Origin: Pontibacter russatus | GTDB taxonomy: Bacteria; Bacteroidota; Bacteroidia; Cytophagales; Hymenobacteraceae | Direction of reading: 5' to 3' | Assembly: GCF_009931655.1 (NCBI RefSeq) | Contig: NZ_CP047984.1 | Location: 1,240,001-1,304,000 of the forward strand | Length of the DNA stretch: 64,000 bases | Part shown: positions 52,455 through 61,059 of the stretch, one piece after another | How positions within the stretch are numbered: position 1 is the stretch's first letter | How the letters are laid out: the number at the start of each line of letters is the position of its first letter | Notes under the pieces: generated by a model | The model's database searches: none | What the model was told of the DNA's origin: nothing | The model's input: only the letters and a program-made list of their open reading frames with translations | Translations under genes and position numbers: made by a program

Positions 52455-52679
52455 ATGATGGAAGAGCAAAAGAACAACCCGCTGCACGGCAAAACGCTGG
52501 AGATGATCCTGGTGCTGCTGGTGGACTACTACGGCTGGGAAGAGTTGGGGTACAAAATCAACATCAACAGCTTCAACAAAAACCCGAGCGTCAAATCCAG
52601 CCTGAAGTTTCTGCGCAAAACGCCCTGGGCGCGCCAGAAAGTGGAGGAGCTTTATGTGCGCACCTTCCACAGAAAGTAG
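52455..52679 (+). CDS. VF530-family DNA-binding protein
   Basis: 74 aa (or 73 from the second Met, 52458). Matches the VF530/DUF2132 pattern: [55 protein letters not shown]. The family is a small DNA-binding fold described from Vibrio. Cytoplasmic; target unknown. Not in a clear operon. Confidence 0.93.
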   Translation: MMEEQKNNPLHGKTLEMILVLLVDYYGWEELGYKININSFNKNPSVKSSLKFLRKTPWARQKVEELYVRTFHRK

Positions 52680-52894
52680 CTTTTGCAGCGAAACCCGGCC
52701 TTACCTTTGCAGAGACCGAAGGCACAGCGCCTATATAGCATCAGCCCCTGAAACCACAAAACACAAAGGCCATATATAAACTGCGGCTCCTGCCCTATAC
52801 CGGACGCATGAAGCACGTACATCCAGAAACCGCGCCGCCCGCATCACCCTCCGTTTTACCCGGCACAACCGCCAGCATTTAAGAAGAAGCATCT

Positions 52895-53914
52895 ATGACC
52901 ACAGATACCAGCACCCGCCTGAATAAGTTTATATCCGACTCCGGCTTTTGCTCCCGCCGCGAGGCCGACCGGTACATCGAGGAAGGCCGGGTCACCATCA
53001 ACGAGAAAACGGCGCGCATGGGCGCCACCGTAAAACCCGGCGATAAAGTGGCCGTGGACGGCGAGCTCATCAAGCGCCGGAAACCCACCGACCGCCCCAT
53101 CTACATCGCCTTCAACAAGCCGGCCGGCGTGACCACCACCACCGACACGAACGACAAAAACAACATCATCGACTTCATCGGGTACCCAAAGCGCATCTTC
53201 CCCATCGGCCGCCTCGACAACCCGACCGAAGGCCTCATCCTGCTCACCAACAACGGCGACATCATCAACAAAATCCTGCGGGCGGGCAACCTGCACGAGA
53301 AGGAGTACATTGTGACGGTGGACAAGCCCCTGACGCCGGAGTTTATATCGCGGATGAGCGGCGGTGTGCGCATCCTCGACACCGTGACGCAACCCTGTTT
53401 TGTGCAGCAGCAGGGCAAAAATACCTTCCGCATCATCCTGACGCAGGGCCTGAACCGGCAGATACGCCGCATGTGCGAGGCGCTGGACTACAAGGTGGTG
53501 AAGCTCAAGCGCATCCGGGTGATGAACATCAAACTGGGCAACCAGCCTGTGGGCAACTGGCGCCTGCTCACACAGGAGGAAACCGACACGCTGCACCAGC
53601 TCGTGGCCGAATCAGTGAACACCGAGGACGCCTCTGTTTTTGATTTCGAGGATACTCCACCCCCCGCAAAGCGCAGACCGGCAAAGCCGAAAACAGATTC
53701 CAGTAAACCTAAAACAGCGCCCGGCAAACCCAAGGGTGCGCCTGCCAAACCGAAAGAGGAGTTTGTAAATCCAAAATCAGCGTCGCTGCGGAAAAAAGCG
53801 GCGAGCGGCAGAGGCACCCGAGGCGCCGGAAAAGGGGCGCCCGCTGCCCGAGGCAAGGGCGCTGCCGCCAAACCACGCACAAGCTCCGGCAGGCCGAAAG
53901 GCAGACGAAGCTAA
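52895..53914 (+). CDS. rluF: 23S rRNA pseudouridine(2604) synthase RluF with basic tail
   Basis: 339 aa. S4 RNA-binding domain about 1-70 (TRLNKFISDSGFCSRREADR), then the RsuA/RluB/E/F-type pseudouridine synthase domain about 75-245 with the catalytic Asp in FPIGRLDNPTEGL. It isomerises a uridine in 23S rRNA. Residues about 255-339 form a low-complexity tail of Lys/Pro/Ala/Gly (KPKTDSSKPK..., GRGTRGAGKGAPAARGKG), far longer than in E. coli RluF; such tails probably bind RNA. The gene ends before a strong terminator. Confidence 0.93.
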   Translation: MTTDTSTRLNKFISDSGFCSRREADRYIEEGRVTINEKTARMGATVKPGDKVAVDGELIKRRKPTDRPIYIAFNKPAGVTTTTDTNDKNNIIDFIGYPKRIFPIGRLDNPTEGLILLTNNGDIINKILRAGNLHEKEYIVTVDKPLTPEFISRMSGGVRILDTVTQPCFVQQQGKNTFRIILTQGLNRQIRRMCEALDYKVVKLKRIRVMNIKLGNQPVGNWRLLTQEETDTLHQLVAESVNTEDASVFDFEDTPPPAKRRPAKPKTDSSKPKTAPGKPKGAPAKPKEEFVNPKSASLRKKAASGRGTRGAGKGAPAARGKGAAAKPRTSSGRPKGRRS

Positions 53915-53931
53915 TCAGTAAGTTTATATAT

Positions 53932-53965
53932 AAATCCCCTGCCGCCTGAAAGCGGCAGGGGATTT
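53932..53965 (+). terminator. Terminator after rluF
   Basis: Perfect 14-bp stem (53932-53945 with 53952-53965, AAATCCCCTGCCGC and complement), 6-nt loop, 17 nt past the rluF stop. A bidirectional-type sequence with T/A on both sides. Confidence 0.85.
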
Positions 53966-54061
53966 TAAGTTTTAGGTGGTGCGAGTTTATGCAGGCAATT
54001 TGCTTTATTGTTAGAGCGGATGCTTTAGCTGATAAGTATTAGGCTTCTAAAGCACTGTATA

Positions 54062-54103
54062 TATCGTGTGGATAAACGTACTGCCAAGTATATCCACACG
54101 ATA
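54062..54103. promoter_or_regulatory. 13-bp inverted repeat upstream of an AT-rich lipoprotein gene
   Basis: TATCGTGTGGATA at 54062-54074 is perfectly inverted at 54091-54103, 16 nt apart. It ends 19 bp before the ATG at 54123. Lack of a T-run on the plus strand argues against a terminator; the place suits a repressor operator or a structured leader. Confidence 0.45.
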
Positions 54104-54122
54104 GCAAAAATGTAATACATGA

Positions 54123-54689
54123 ATGAAACAGATAATTACAACAATTTTAGTCGTGCTAACTTTTGTTGGATGTACAGACGAAGAATCGCTTGTAGAATCT
54201 ACTAACTATCATGAGGAAGAGTTAAGGGCTTACAATGACGTGTTCAATGAAATTGCGGACACTACTTTCTACTATAAAAAGTTAAGGGAGCAAAACGCTG
54301 AGCAAGCTGTCTTCTTTCTTTATAGAAATCTGGAAGCTATAGATAACAGTGGAAAGGAGAAAGAGCCGTTAGAAGAGTTCTTCACAGTATCGTTGGAAGA
54401 ACGACCACACTATATTACAAGGTTAGAAGATTTCTCCAGGTATAGGTTTACCCCTGCGGCAGAAGGGAAGCTACCGCATCCTATCCGCTTGGACCTGCAA
54501 GAAGGTGAGGAGTGTATGTATAAATGGTTCACGCTATCAAGAGTTCTCTTCGATTCAAATTTCACCGAAGGAATACTTTATTACAGAAAGTGGTCTGGAG
54601 ACATGGCATCTGGTGGTGGAACGCTAAGAATAAAAAAGGTAGAGGGGAAGTGGGTGGTGATAAAAAAGATACTTGCTCCTGTCGCTTAA
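54123..54689 (+). CDS. Lipoprotein of unknown function
   Basis: 188 aa. Lipoprotein signal MKQIITTILVVLTFVGC (Cys17), then TDEESLVES. The body is mixed alpha/beta: helical 30-70 (YNDVFNEIADTTFYYKKL, EQAVFFLYRNLEAID), then beta segments FDSNFTEGILYYRKWSGDMASGGGTLRIKKVEGKWVVIKK, which resemble the C-terminal half of small Bacteroidota lipoproteins. More AT-rich than its neighbours. No known family recognised. Confidence 0.65.
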   Translation: MKQIITTILVVLTFVGCTDEESLVESTNYHEEELRAYNDVFNEIADTTFYYKKLREQNAEQAVFFLYRNLEAIDNSGKEKEPLEEFFTVSLEERPHYITRLEDFSRYRFTPAAEGKLPHPIRLDLQEGEECMYKWFTLSRVLFDSNFTEGILYYRKWSGDMASGGGTLRIKKVEGKWVVIKKILAPVA

Positions 54690-54875
54690 AAAACAATTGT
54701 GCCAACCATAGCTATAAAGTAGTTATGCCACTTCATAGCCAAGCACGTTCAACATTTTTTGATCACTCCCTGATACACGATTTTGCCGCAAATGCCCCTT
54801 TAGAATGTCAGAATCGCACCGCCTGAAAGTCCGGTGGAAGTGCTTCCTTTGTGTAAACCAAATGCTTCAGGAGCT

Positions 54876-55304
54876 ATGACATCAGCCAAAACCACCAAAA
54901 TCATTTACTGGACCGCTACGGGCCTTATATTCCTTTTCGAAGGCGTGATGCCCGCCCTTACCTCCCACACCGACCTCGCCGTGGAAGGCATCCGGCATCT
55001 GGGCTACCCGGACTACTTCCGGGTGATGCTGACGGTGTTTAAAGTCGCGGGAGCCCTGGCTTTGGTTTTGCCCTTTGTGAAAGGGCGGGTGAAGGAGTGG
55101 GCGTACGCGGGCTTCGGCATCACGATGATTGCAGCGTTTGTCAGCCACTGGGCAGTAGACGGCTTGAACGGACAGACAATTTTCCCGCTTTTCATTTTCG
55201 CTGTGCTTGCCGTTTCCTACATTTACTACCACCGGCTCGTGAAGCTGCGCCGGCGCACGCAGCCGGACTTAAAACAGCACGATTTTGCTGTGTCAGGTTT
55301 ATAG
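54876..55304 (+). CDS. DoxX-family membrane protein
   Basis: 142 aa from the ATG at 54876 (MTSAKTTKIIYWTATGLIFL); an in-frame start 42 bp earlier is a non-hydrophobic add-on. Four membrane helices: about 9-29, 50-70, 75-93 and 103-123. DoxX-type segment SHTDLAVEGIRHLGYPDYFRVML, common in Bacteroidota DoxX-like proteins. Role unknown; some relatives are linked to redox or quinone chemistry. Ends in a short polar tail. Confidence 0.9.
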   Translation: MTSAKTTKIIYWTATGLIFLFEGVMPALTSHTDLAVEGIRHLGYPDYFRVMLTVFKVAGALALVLPFVKGRVKEWAYAGFGITMIAAFVSHWAVDGLNGQTIFPLFIFAVLAVSYIYYHRLVKLRRRTQPDLKQHDFAVSGL

Positions 55305-55358
55305 CCGCAACACATGCCTGCTGAGAGACGAAAACTCAATCAAAAACACTAACATCCT

Positions 55359-55670
55359 ATGACCAAATACGGCCTGCACGGCAAACTCACGGCCACCTCA
55401 GGAAACGCAGACAAGCTGGCCGCCATCCTGCTGGAGGCATCGCGGTTGGTTTCTACAGCCAAAGGCTGCCGTTTATATATGGTCAGCAAAGACCGCAGCG
55501 ACGAAGACGCGGTGTGGGTAACAGAAGCCTGGGACAGCAAAGAGGACCACGACCATTCGCTGCAGGTGGCGGGCGTAAAAGAACTCATCTCGCAGGCCAT
55601 GCCCTTGCTGAGCGGCAGGCCGGAAAAGGGCCAGGAACTGGAAATCCTGGGCGGGCCTGGTATCCGCTAA
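55359..55670 (+). CDS. Putative quinol monooxygenase (ABM domain)
   Basis: 103 aa, one antibiotic-biosynthesis-monooxygenase ferredoxin-like domain: TKYGLHGKLTATSGNADKLA, SRLVSTAKGCRLYMVSKD, VWVTEAWDSKEDHDHSLQ, LISQAMPLL. Full length. Such small proteins oxidise quinols or are simple dimers; no substrate known. 54 bp after the DoxX gene on the same strand, possibly one operon. Confidence 0.92.
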   Translation: MTKYGLHGKLTATSGNADKLAAILLEASRLVSTAKGCRLYMVSKDRSDEDAVWVTEAWDSKEDHDHSLQVAGVKELISQAMPLLSGRPEKGQELEILGGPGIR

Positions 55671-55773
55671 ATGCATGTATTCCACTGGCAGCCCTATATA
55701 GCCCAGCACCTCCTGCCCTGATGATGTAGCATATATAATATCAAGGAATCCGGCCATTCAGGGAACAGGAGAA

Positions 55774-56337
55774 ATGGACTCGCGCGATACGCAGGCATAT
55801 AAACTAAAACGGGCGGCGGGGGTATATAATTCCCTCCCGAATCTGCTCTGGTCCGTGCTGGCCTTTGTGCCCTTGTATATATGCTGCTACACGCTGCTGG
55901 ACAGAAATTTGCTCCTTATCTTTCTGGTTGGCAGCCTTTTCACCATTTTCCTTCCCCAAGCGTTTTTCCACTATATACAGCTTGGAGAAACACCGGCTAT
56001 ATATAAAAAAGCAGGCGTACCATTCGTCGGCAGGTTTACGCAGAACGGCCAAATCATAAACGGGCTGCTGCGAAAGCGTTTCCCCCGGCACAGGGTTGTA
56101 TCAGGCAGCAAAGAGTCAGCAGACAGGCTCTTCCGGCAAACTTTTATGTATGAGAAATTTCATTTCATGCTGTTCACCTTTTTCAGCCTTGTGCTTATAT
56201 ATGCGCTGGCAAAAGGATATATGGGATGGGCCTTGCTCCTGCTGCTCATAAATATCCTCTACAATGTGTATCCCTGCCTCCTGCAGCAGTACATCCGGCT
56301 AAGGCTGACGCCCTTTATGAGAAGAAATAGCCTATAA
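55774..56337 (+). CDS. Small polytopic membrane protein, CrtO-like acyltransferase candidate
   Basis: 187 aa. Helices at about 24-43, 48-66, 128-147 and 150-170. The region YEKFHFMLFTFFSLVLIYALAKGYMGWALLLLLINILYNVYPCLLQQYIRLRL is typical of a small membrane family annotated as glycosyl-4,4'-diaponeurosporenoate acyltransferase-like (CrtO) in Bacteroidota, and HRVVSGSKESADRLFRQ is polar between helices. No carotenoid genes are nearby, so the name should be treated as fold likeness only. The start codon is the only ATG in frame. Confidence 0.6.
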   Translation: MDSRDTQAYKLKRAAGVYNSLPNLLWSVLAFVPLYICCYTLLDRNLLLIFLVGSLFTIFLPQAFFHYIQLGETPAIYKKAGVPFVGRFTQNGQIINGLLRKRFPRHRVVSGSKESADRLFRQTFMYEKFHFMLFTFFSLVLIYALAKGYMGWALLLLLINILYNVYPCLLQQYIRLRLTPFMRRNSL

Positions 56338-56370
56338 ACTCCCTACACCTCCGTCTGCCGCCCCTAAGAA

Positions 56371-56735
56371 CTACTGGCCCGCCTGGCCCCTACCCGGATT
56401 GGCAGCGACGGCCGCATCATGGAGTGGAACGAGGAGTTTGAGAAGAATGAGCCGGGCCACCGCCCTATATCACGGAGATGCTGATGCAAAGCCATGCCGA
56501 CGAGATTGAGCTGCTGCCCGCCCTGCCAGCCGCCTGGCGCAGGGCCATATATGGCATTGTGGCGCGTGGCGGCTTCGAGGTGGATATAGCTTGGGAAAAC
56601 GGTAAACGGAAACATGTCAAGATTGGGCAACCTCTGCCAGGTCCGCAACGGCAGTAAGGTGGTAATGCTGCAGACGCCGAAAGCCGAAAGCTATGTGCCG
56701 GACGGAAGTCTGAGGCCGCTCCGGTGTTGGATATA
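56371..56735 (+). pseudogene. Remnant of a GH95 alpha-L-fucosidase-type gene
   Basis: Three frames in turn give GH95 pieces: RIGSDGRIMEWNEEFEKNEPGHRPIS (56398-56466), then TEMLMQSHADEIELLPALPAAWRR and RGGFEVDIAWENGK (about 56472-56610), then KLG-type GNLCQVRNGSKVVML (about 56618-56676). In intact GH95 enzymes these lie near the C-terminus with about 100 residues between the first two, so there is an internal deletion plus at least two frameshifts. Most of the gene is absent. Confidence 0.8.
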
Positions 56736-56993
56736 GTGATTAATAGGCCTGATATAGTCAGCTTGTGACGTTTCTGTCATAAATGGTGATAATTTCTAAA
56801 ATAAAAACAATAACTTCCTGATGATAAAAGCTTTGTTTCATCCAGCCAAATAGAAACCTTGCAGTGCTGGCGGAAGGCCTAAAGTCCACATCAGCGATAC
56901 AGCTCATTACTGCTATATAAAAGCGGAGAAATCAGCAGGTTCTTCATGCCGTGGATGCCTTTATTATGTATAGGAACTTTAATAAATGACGAT
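56736..56993. other. Intergenic between GH95 remnant and oxidoreductase gene
   Basis: No gene seen. AT-rich around 56780-56830; no TAnnTTTG box found. Confidence 0.5.
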
Positions 56994-58339
56994 ATGGAAA
57001 ACAGCAATTCCAGAAGAGATTTCATAAAGATAGCCGGTTTAGGATCCCTGGGTCTCACCCTGGGCACTTTAGGAGTGAGCGCGAAAAGCTACGGGAACAT
57101 ATTGGGCGCGAACGACAGGGTCAGGGTCGCGGCGATAGGTGTCAATGGCCGGGGGTTTGGCATGGCGAAGAATTTTGCAAAGCAGGCGGGGTGTGAGGTA
57201 AGCCATATATGCGATGTAGACGCCAACGCGATGGCTAAAACCATCACTGCAGTAGATGAGGTGCAGCGCAGGAAGCCCAAAGGAGTGAAAGACTTCCGCA
57301 CCATCCTGGACAGCAAATCAGTAGACGCGGTCTACATGGCCACACCGGATCACTGGCATGCGCCTGGGGCTATTTTGGCGTGCCAGGCAGGAAAGCATGT
57401 GTACGTGGAGAAACCGTGCAGCCACAATCCGTATGAGGGGGAACTGCTGGTGGAAGCAGCCCGGAAGTATAACCGTGTCGTGCAGATGGGCAACCAGCGG
57501 CGGTCCTGGCCCAAGATCATAGAATGCGTGAAAGAGCTGAACGCAGGAATCATAGGCAGGGCGTATTTTGCCAAAGGCTGGTACACCAACAACCGTCCGC
57601 CGATCGGGATTGGCAAGCCTGTGCCGGTTCCTGCACACCTTGATTATGAGTTGTGGCAAGGCCCTGCCCCCCGGCAGCCTTACCAGGACAACATCATCCA
57701 CTACAACTGGCACTGGTTCTGGAACTGGGGGACCGGCGAGGCGCTCAACAACGGAACACACGAGGTTGATGTGATGCGCTGGGGCTTGGGAGTCGAATAC
57801 CCCACCCGTGTTACCTCTGCCGGGGGCGCTATGCTTACCAGGATGACTGGCAGACCCCCGACACGCAGGTCATCAGCTTTGACTTCCCGGGCAACATATC
57901 CATGGAGTGGGAAGGCCGCAGCTGTAACGGCTATCCGATAGAGGGCAGCGGGCGTGGCGCCATCTTCTACGGAGAAAAGGGGACCATTGTAACGACCGGA
58001 GACAACGCATACACCGTGTATGATAAAGCGAACAAAGTCGTGAAGGAGGTAAAGGACGAGGTGACAACCAACACCCTGGACCCTGCCGGGCCGGGGGATC
58101 GGCTCGATGCTTTCCATATAGTTAACTTCCTGGAATCTGTACGGAATGGCACAAGGCCCAGCGGCGATATAGAGATCGGCCATAAAAGCGTGCTGTTGTG
58201 TCAGTTGGGCAACATCGCCCAGCGCACCGGGAGAACCCTGCATTGCGACCAGCAGAACGGGCATATAATCGGGGACAAGGAAGCCATGGCCTTGTGGAGA
58301 AGGGAATACGAGCCGGGCTGGGAGCCAAAGATTGTATAG
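56994..58339 (+). pseudogene. Gfo/Idh/MocA oxidoreductase with twin-arginine signal, frameshifted
   Basis: One gene in two frames of about 448 codons. Start at 56994 ([20 protein letters not shown], twin-arginine signal). NAD(P)-binding part: [34 protein letters not shown] (active-site-type EKP), [10 protein letters not shown]. The frame is lost at a run of five G (57822-57826) after TRVTSAGG and resumes in the next frame as [22 protein letters not shown] to the stop at 58339. Six G would restore one frame. It would be an exported sugar-type oxidoreductase. It may be a sequencing error, as no other damage is visible. Confidence 0.88.
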
Positions 58340-58418
58340 AGTTGAATTTCAGCGATCCAAGCTTTCACGGCTTTCCAGAAGCGTATATATCAGATAACAT
58401 CAAAATGGCCTCCAAAAC

Positions 58419-59282
58419 ATGAAAAAGCCTTACTGTTTCATCAGCTCCCTCATCCTTTCACTTGTATGTGTTGCCAGCGCTTTTTGTCAGTCAGGCAAAC
58501 CGCTTTTCCCGCAAACGCCCGGATTGGTCTCCTACACCCACCGCGAAAGCTTCGAGAAAGACGTGCCCGCGACTTTAGATACCATAAAAGCCTTGGGAAT
58601 TACTGATATGGAGTTCTCCAACTTGTTCGGGAAATCGCCGGAATCTCTTCGCCAGTTACTCGACGAGCGCGGCATCGCATGCACCTCGTTTGGGGTGGGC
58701 TATGATGAGTTGGTTAACAACACAGAAGAAGTAGCCCGGAAGGCAAAGGTTTTGGGAGCCTCCTTCGTTCGGGTGGCCTGGATTCCGCACAAGGCTCCTT
58801 TTAAACTGGAGGATGCACAGAAAGCGGTGGCCGATTTTAACAGAGCAGGTAAAGTGTTGAAAGAAGAACATGGGCTCACCTTTTGCTACCACAACCACGG
58901 TTATGAGTTTGCTCCCTATGGAAACGGCACCTTGTTCGACTACCTGGTGCTCAACACAAACCCGGAATACGTGTCTTTTGAACTGGACATCCTATGGGCT
59001 TTTCATCCCGGTCAGGACCCGGCTCAATTGCTGAAAAAGTATGGGGAGCGCTTCAAGCTCATGCATTTGAAGGACCTCCGGAAAGGTGTGAAAGGCGACC
59101 TTACAGGATCAACATCCACCGAAAATGATGTGGCCCTTGGCACCGGCCAGATAAATATTCCGGCTGTATTGAAAGCTGCTAAAAAGGCAGGAGTTCAGCA
59201 TTATTACATTGAAGATGAAAGCAAGCTTAAGAGTGTGCAGGTTCCACAGACGATGGCCTATTTAAAAAGTCTGAAAGAGTAA
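58419..59282 (+). CDS. Exported sugar phosphate isomerase/epimerase-like TIM-barrel protein
   Basis: 287 aa; signal peptide about 1-23 (ending ASAFCQ). Xylose-isomerase-like TIM barrel: ITDMEFSNLFG, FCYHNHGYEFAP (metal His region), YVSFELDILWAFHPGQDP, RFKLMHLKDLRKG (metal His/Asp region) and HYYIEDES (Glu). The metal ligands appear complete. It lies 79 bp after the oxidoreductase gene; such pairs act on sugars such as 3-keto- or inositol-type compounds, but the substrate here is unknown. Confidence 0.9.
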   Translation: MKKPYCFISSLILSLVCVASAFCQSGKPLFPQTPGLVSYTHRESFEKDVPATLDTIKALGITDMEFSNLFGKSPESLRQLLDERGIACTSFGVGYDELVNNTEEVARKAKVLGASFVRVAWIPHKAPFKLEDAQKAVADFNRAGKVLKEEHGLTFCYHNHGYEFAPYGNGTLFDYLVLNTNPEYVSFELDILWAFHPGQDPAQLLKKYGERFKLMHLKDLRKGVKGDLTGSTSTENDVALGTGQINIPAVLKAAKKAGVQHYYIEDESKLKSVQVPQTMAYLKSLKE

Positions 59283-59292
59283 AGCGCCGGTC

Positions 59293-59466
59293 TTGTACAA
59301 CTCTCTCAGAAAGAACCACGGCACCAAGCTGCCGGACATGCTGATTGCCGCTCCTGCTATATATACAGTTGTCTTCCGCCAGCGACGACCGGCGGGCAAT
59401 CGGCCCCTAATCTTTGAAAAACTGCGAAGTTTTGATTGGTTGCAGGTCGTTCCCTGTTTATATTAC
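59293..59466 (+). pseudogene. Remnant of a PIN-domain (VapC-like) toxin C-terminus
   Basis: The segment RKNHGTKLPDMLIAAPAI matches the end of PIN domains (HGTKLPDALIAATAI). After one frame change, ASDDRRAIG and FEKLRSFDWLQVV resemble the final strand and helix of VapC toxins. Only the last third of such a gene is present, without its antitoxin. Identification rests on pattern recognition. Confidence 0.4.
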
Positions 59467-59493
59467 CGGATTTCTTTTCCATAACGCCCATAT

Positions 59494-59922
59494 ATGCTCC
59501 GGAAACACTTTACGCTTTTCATTCTTTATATGGTCGCCTCGCTGGCAGCAACCGCGCAAACGGAACAGGACAAAGCCGCCGTACTGGCCCCTGTAAAGCA
59601 GCAATTGGCAGCCTATAACAACCGCGACATCGACGCGTTCGCGGCGGCCTACAGCGACACGGTGAAGGTATATGGGAAGCCGGGCGTGCTGAGTTACCAG
59701 GGCAGGGAAGAGCTCAGGAAACGATATGGCCAGATGTTCGCCAACACACCGGAGCTGCATTGCGAAGTGGTGAACCGGATTGTGGCGGGCAACGTGGTGA
59801 TAGACCACGAGAAAGTGCGCCGCAGCAAGGACGGCCCCCGGTTCGATGCCATTGCGGTGTACAGGGTGCATAACAACGAGATTGTGGAGGTGACGTTTAT
59901 ATCTCCCGACAAGACAAAGTAG
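59494..59922 (+). CDS. NTF2-like (SnoaL/steroid isomerase fold) exported protein
   Basis: 142 aa; signal peptide about 1-21 (ending ASLAATAQ). One NTF2-like domain: VKQQLAAYNNRDIDAFAAAYSDTVKVYGKPG, GREELRKRYGQMFANTPELHCEV, VVIDHEKVRRSKDGPRFDAIAVYRVHNNEIVEVTF. Likely a periplasmic small-molecule-binding or isomerase-like protein. The function is not readable. It ends 9 bp before the pentapeptide-repeat gene. Confidence 0.88.
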   Translation: MLRKHFTLFILYMVASLAATAQTEQDKAAVLAPVKQQLAAYNNRDIDAFAAAYSDTVKVYGKPGVLSYQGREELRKRYGQMFANTPELHCEVVNRIVAGNVVIDHEKVRRSKDGPRFDAIAVYRVHNNEIVEVTFISPDKTK

Positions 59923-59931
59923 CGCGCCCGC

Positions 59932-60504
59932 ATGAAAGATACCTACCACCGCGACAAAACCTTCGACAAATTAAATTACGCCGGCAAGATTTTGTCGGGG
60001 CAAGAGTTTGAGTCCTGCACTTTCATTAACTGCGACTTCTCAGAAAGCAACCTGTCCGGCAACGACTTTGTGGACTGCCGGTTCGAGGGCTGCAACCTGA
60101 GCATGGTGCGGGTGGACCAGACGGGACTGAAGAACGTGGCGTTCCACAACTGCAAACTCATGGGCGTCGACTTCAGCGCCTGCAACGACTTCCTGCTGGC
60201 CGTCAGCTTCCACCACTGCATCCTCGACTATATCTCCTTCTTCAGAAAGAAGATCCGGAAAACAACCTTCCACGGGTGCAGCATCAAAGAGGCCAACTTC
60301 ACGCAAACGGACCTATCAGGCTCCAGCCTTACAGACTGTGAAATGAGCCAGACGGTTTTTCAGCAGACGATTTTAGAAAAGGCAGATTTCCGGTCGGCCA
60401 GCAACTTTTCCATTGATCCGGAAATGAATAAAATAAAAGGGGCAAAATTCTCTTCGTCCGGGCTGATAGGATTGTTGGATAAATACGATCTTGTGGTGGA
60501 TTAG
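59932..60504 (+). CDS. Pentapeptide-repeat protein
   Basis: 190 aa, no signal peptide. Residues about 20-165 are tandem pentapeptides of the A(D/N)LXX type (CTFINCDFSESNLSGNDFVD, CRFEGCNLSMVRVDQTGLKN, TFHGCSIKEANFTQTDLSGS), about 28 units, forming a square beta-helix. Unusually Cys-rich (CTF, CDF, CRF, CNL, CKL). Such proteins can mimic DNA (Qnr-like) or scaffold others; a specific role cannot be assigned. 9 bp after the NTF2-like gene, likely co-transcribed. Confidence 0.92.
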   Translation: MKDTYHRDKTFDKLNYAGKILSGQEFESCTFINCDFSESNLSGNDFVDCRFEGCNLSMVRVDQTGLKNVAFHNCKLMGVDFSACNDFLLAVSFHHCILDYISFFRKKIRKTTFHGCSIKEANFTQTDLSGSSLTDCEMSQTVFQQTILEKADFRSASNFSIDPEMNKIKGAKFSSSGLIGLLDKYDLVVD

Positions 60505-60566
60505 GAAAGCAAAACAAAGCCGCCCCAGCCAGCGTCCTATATATACCACTACCAAAAAAGCCGCCT

Positions 60567-61049
60567 GTGATAGTAGCCGCCGACCCGGACGATATTGACG
60601 ACGTGTATGCGTTGTGGCAGGAGTTGCTGGAACTTCACCAGTCGCACCACCCCATCTTCCGGTGCAAGCCCGACAGTGAACAGGCGCTCCGCAACGAGCT
60701 ACTCCTCCGGCTGAAAGACAAAGACACCAGGATATTTGGCTATGTGCAGCAGGACGAATGGCGGGGAATGGTGGTGGCTAGCATCAAAAAGGCGGCGCCC
60801 GGTTTCCGGCTTTCGCACAAGGGCTATATAGCCGAAACCATCATCAGAGAGAAATACCGGGGAAAGGGCATCGGCAATGAACTGGTGGAAGCGGCAAAAA
60901 ACTGGCTCACGGACAAGGGCGCCGACCATATAGAATTGCAGGTGTCTGTCCGGAACCCGGACGCCATGCGTTTCTGGGAGAAGCAGGGCTTCGCGCCTAC
61001 CACGCAGCACATGGTGCTGGTCGTATCTTCCGGCACTAAAAAAAGCTGA
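60567..61049 (+). CDS. GNAT-family N-acetyltransferase
   Basis: 160 aa from a GTG at 60567 (VIVAADPDDIDDVYALWQELLELH). GNAT fold: ISxK-type segments GYVQQDEWRGMVVASI, YIAETIIREKYRGKGIGNELVEAAKNW (acetyl-CoA loop R/Q-x-x-G-x-G: RGKGIG) and VSVRNPDAMRFWEKQGF. All core elements are present. The substrate is unknown. Stop is 10 bp before the convergent GIN-domain gene. Confidence 0.92.
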   Translation: MIVAADPDDIDDVYALWQELLELHQSHHPIFRCKPDSEQALRNELLLRLKDKDTRIFGYVQQDEWRGMVVASIKKAAPGFRLSHKGYIAETIIREKYRGKGIGNELVEAAKNWLTDKGADHIELQVSVRNPDAMRFWEKQGFAPTTQHMVLVVSSGTKKS

Positions 61050-61059
61050 TGCCCAACCG

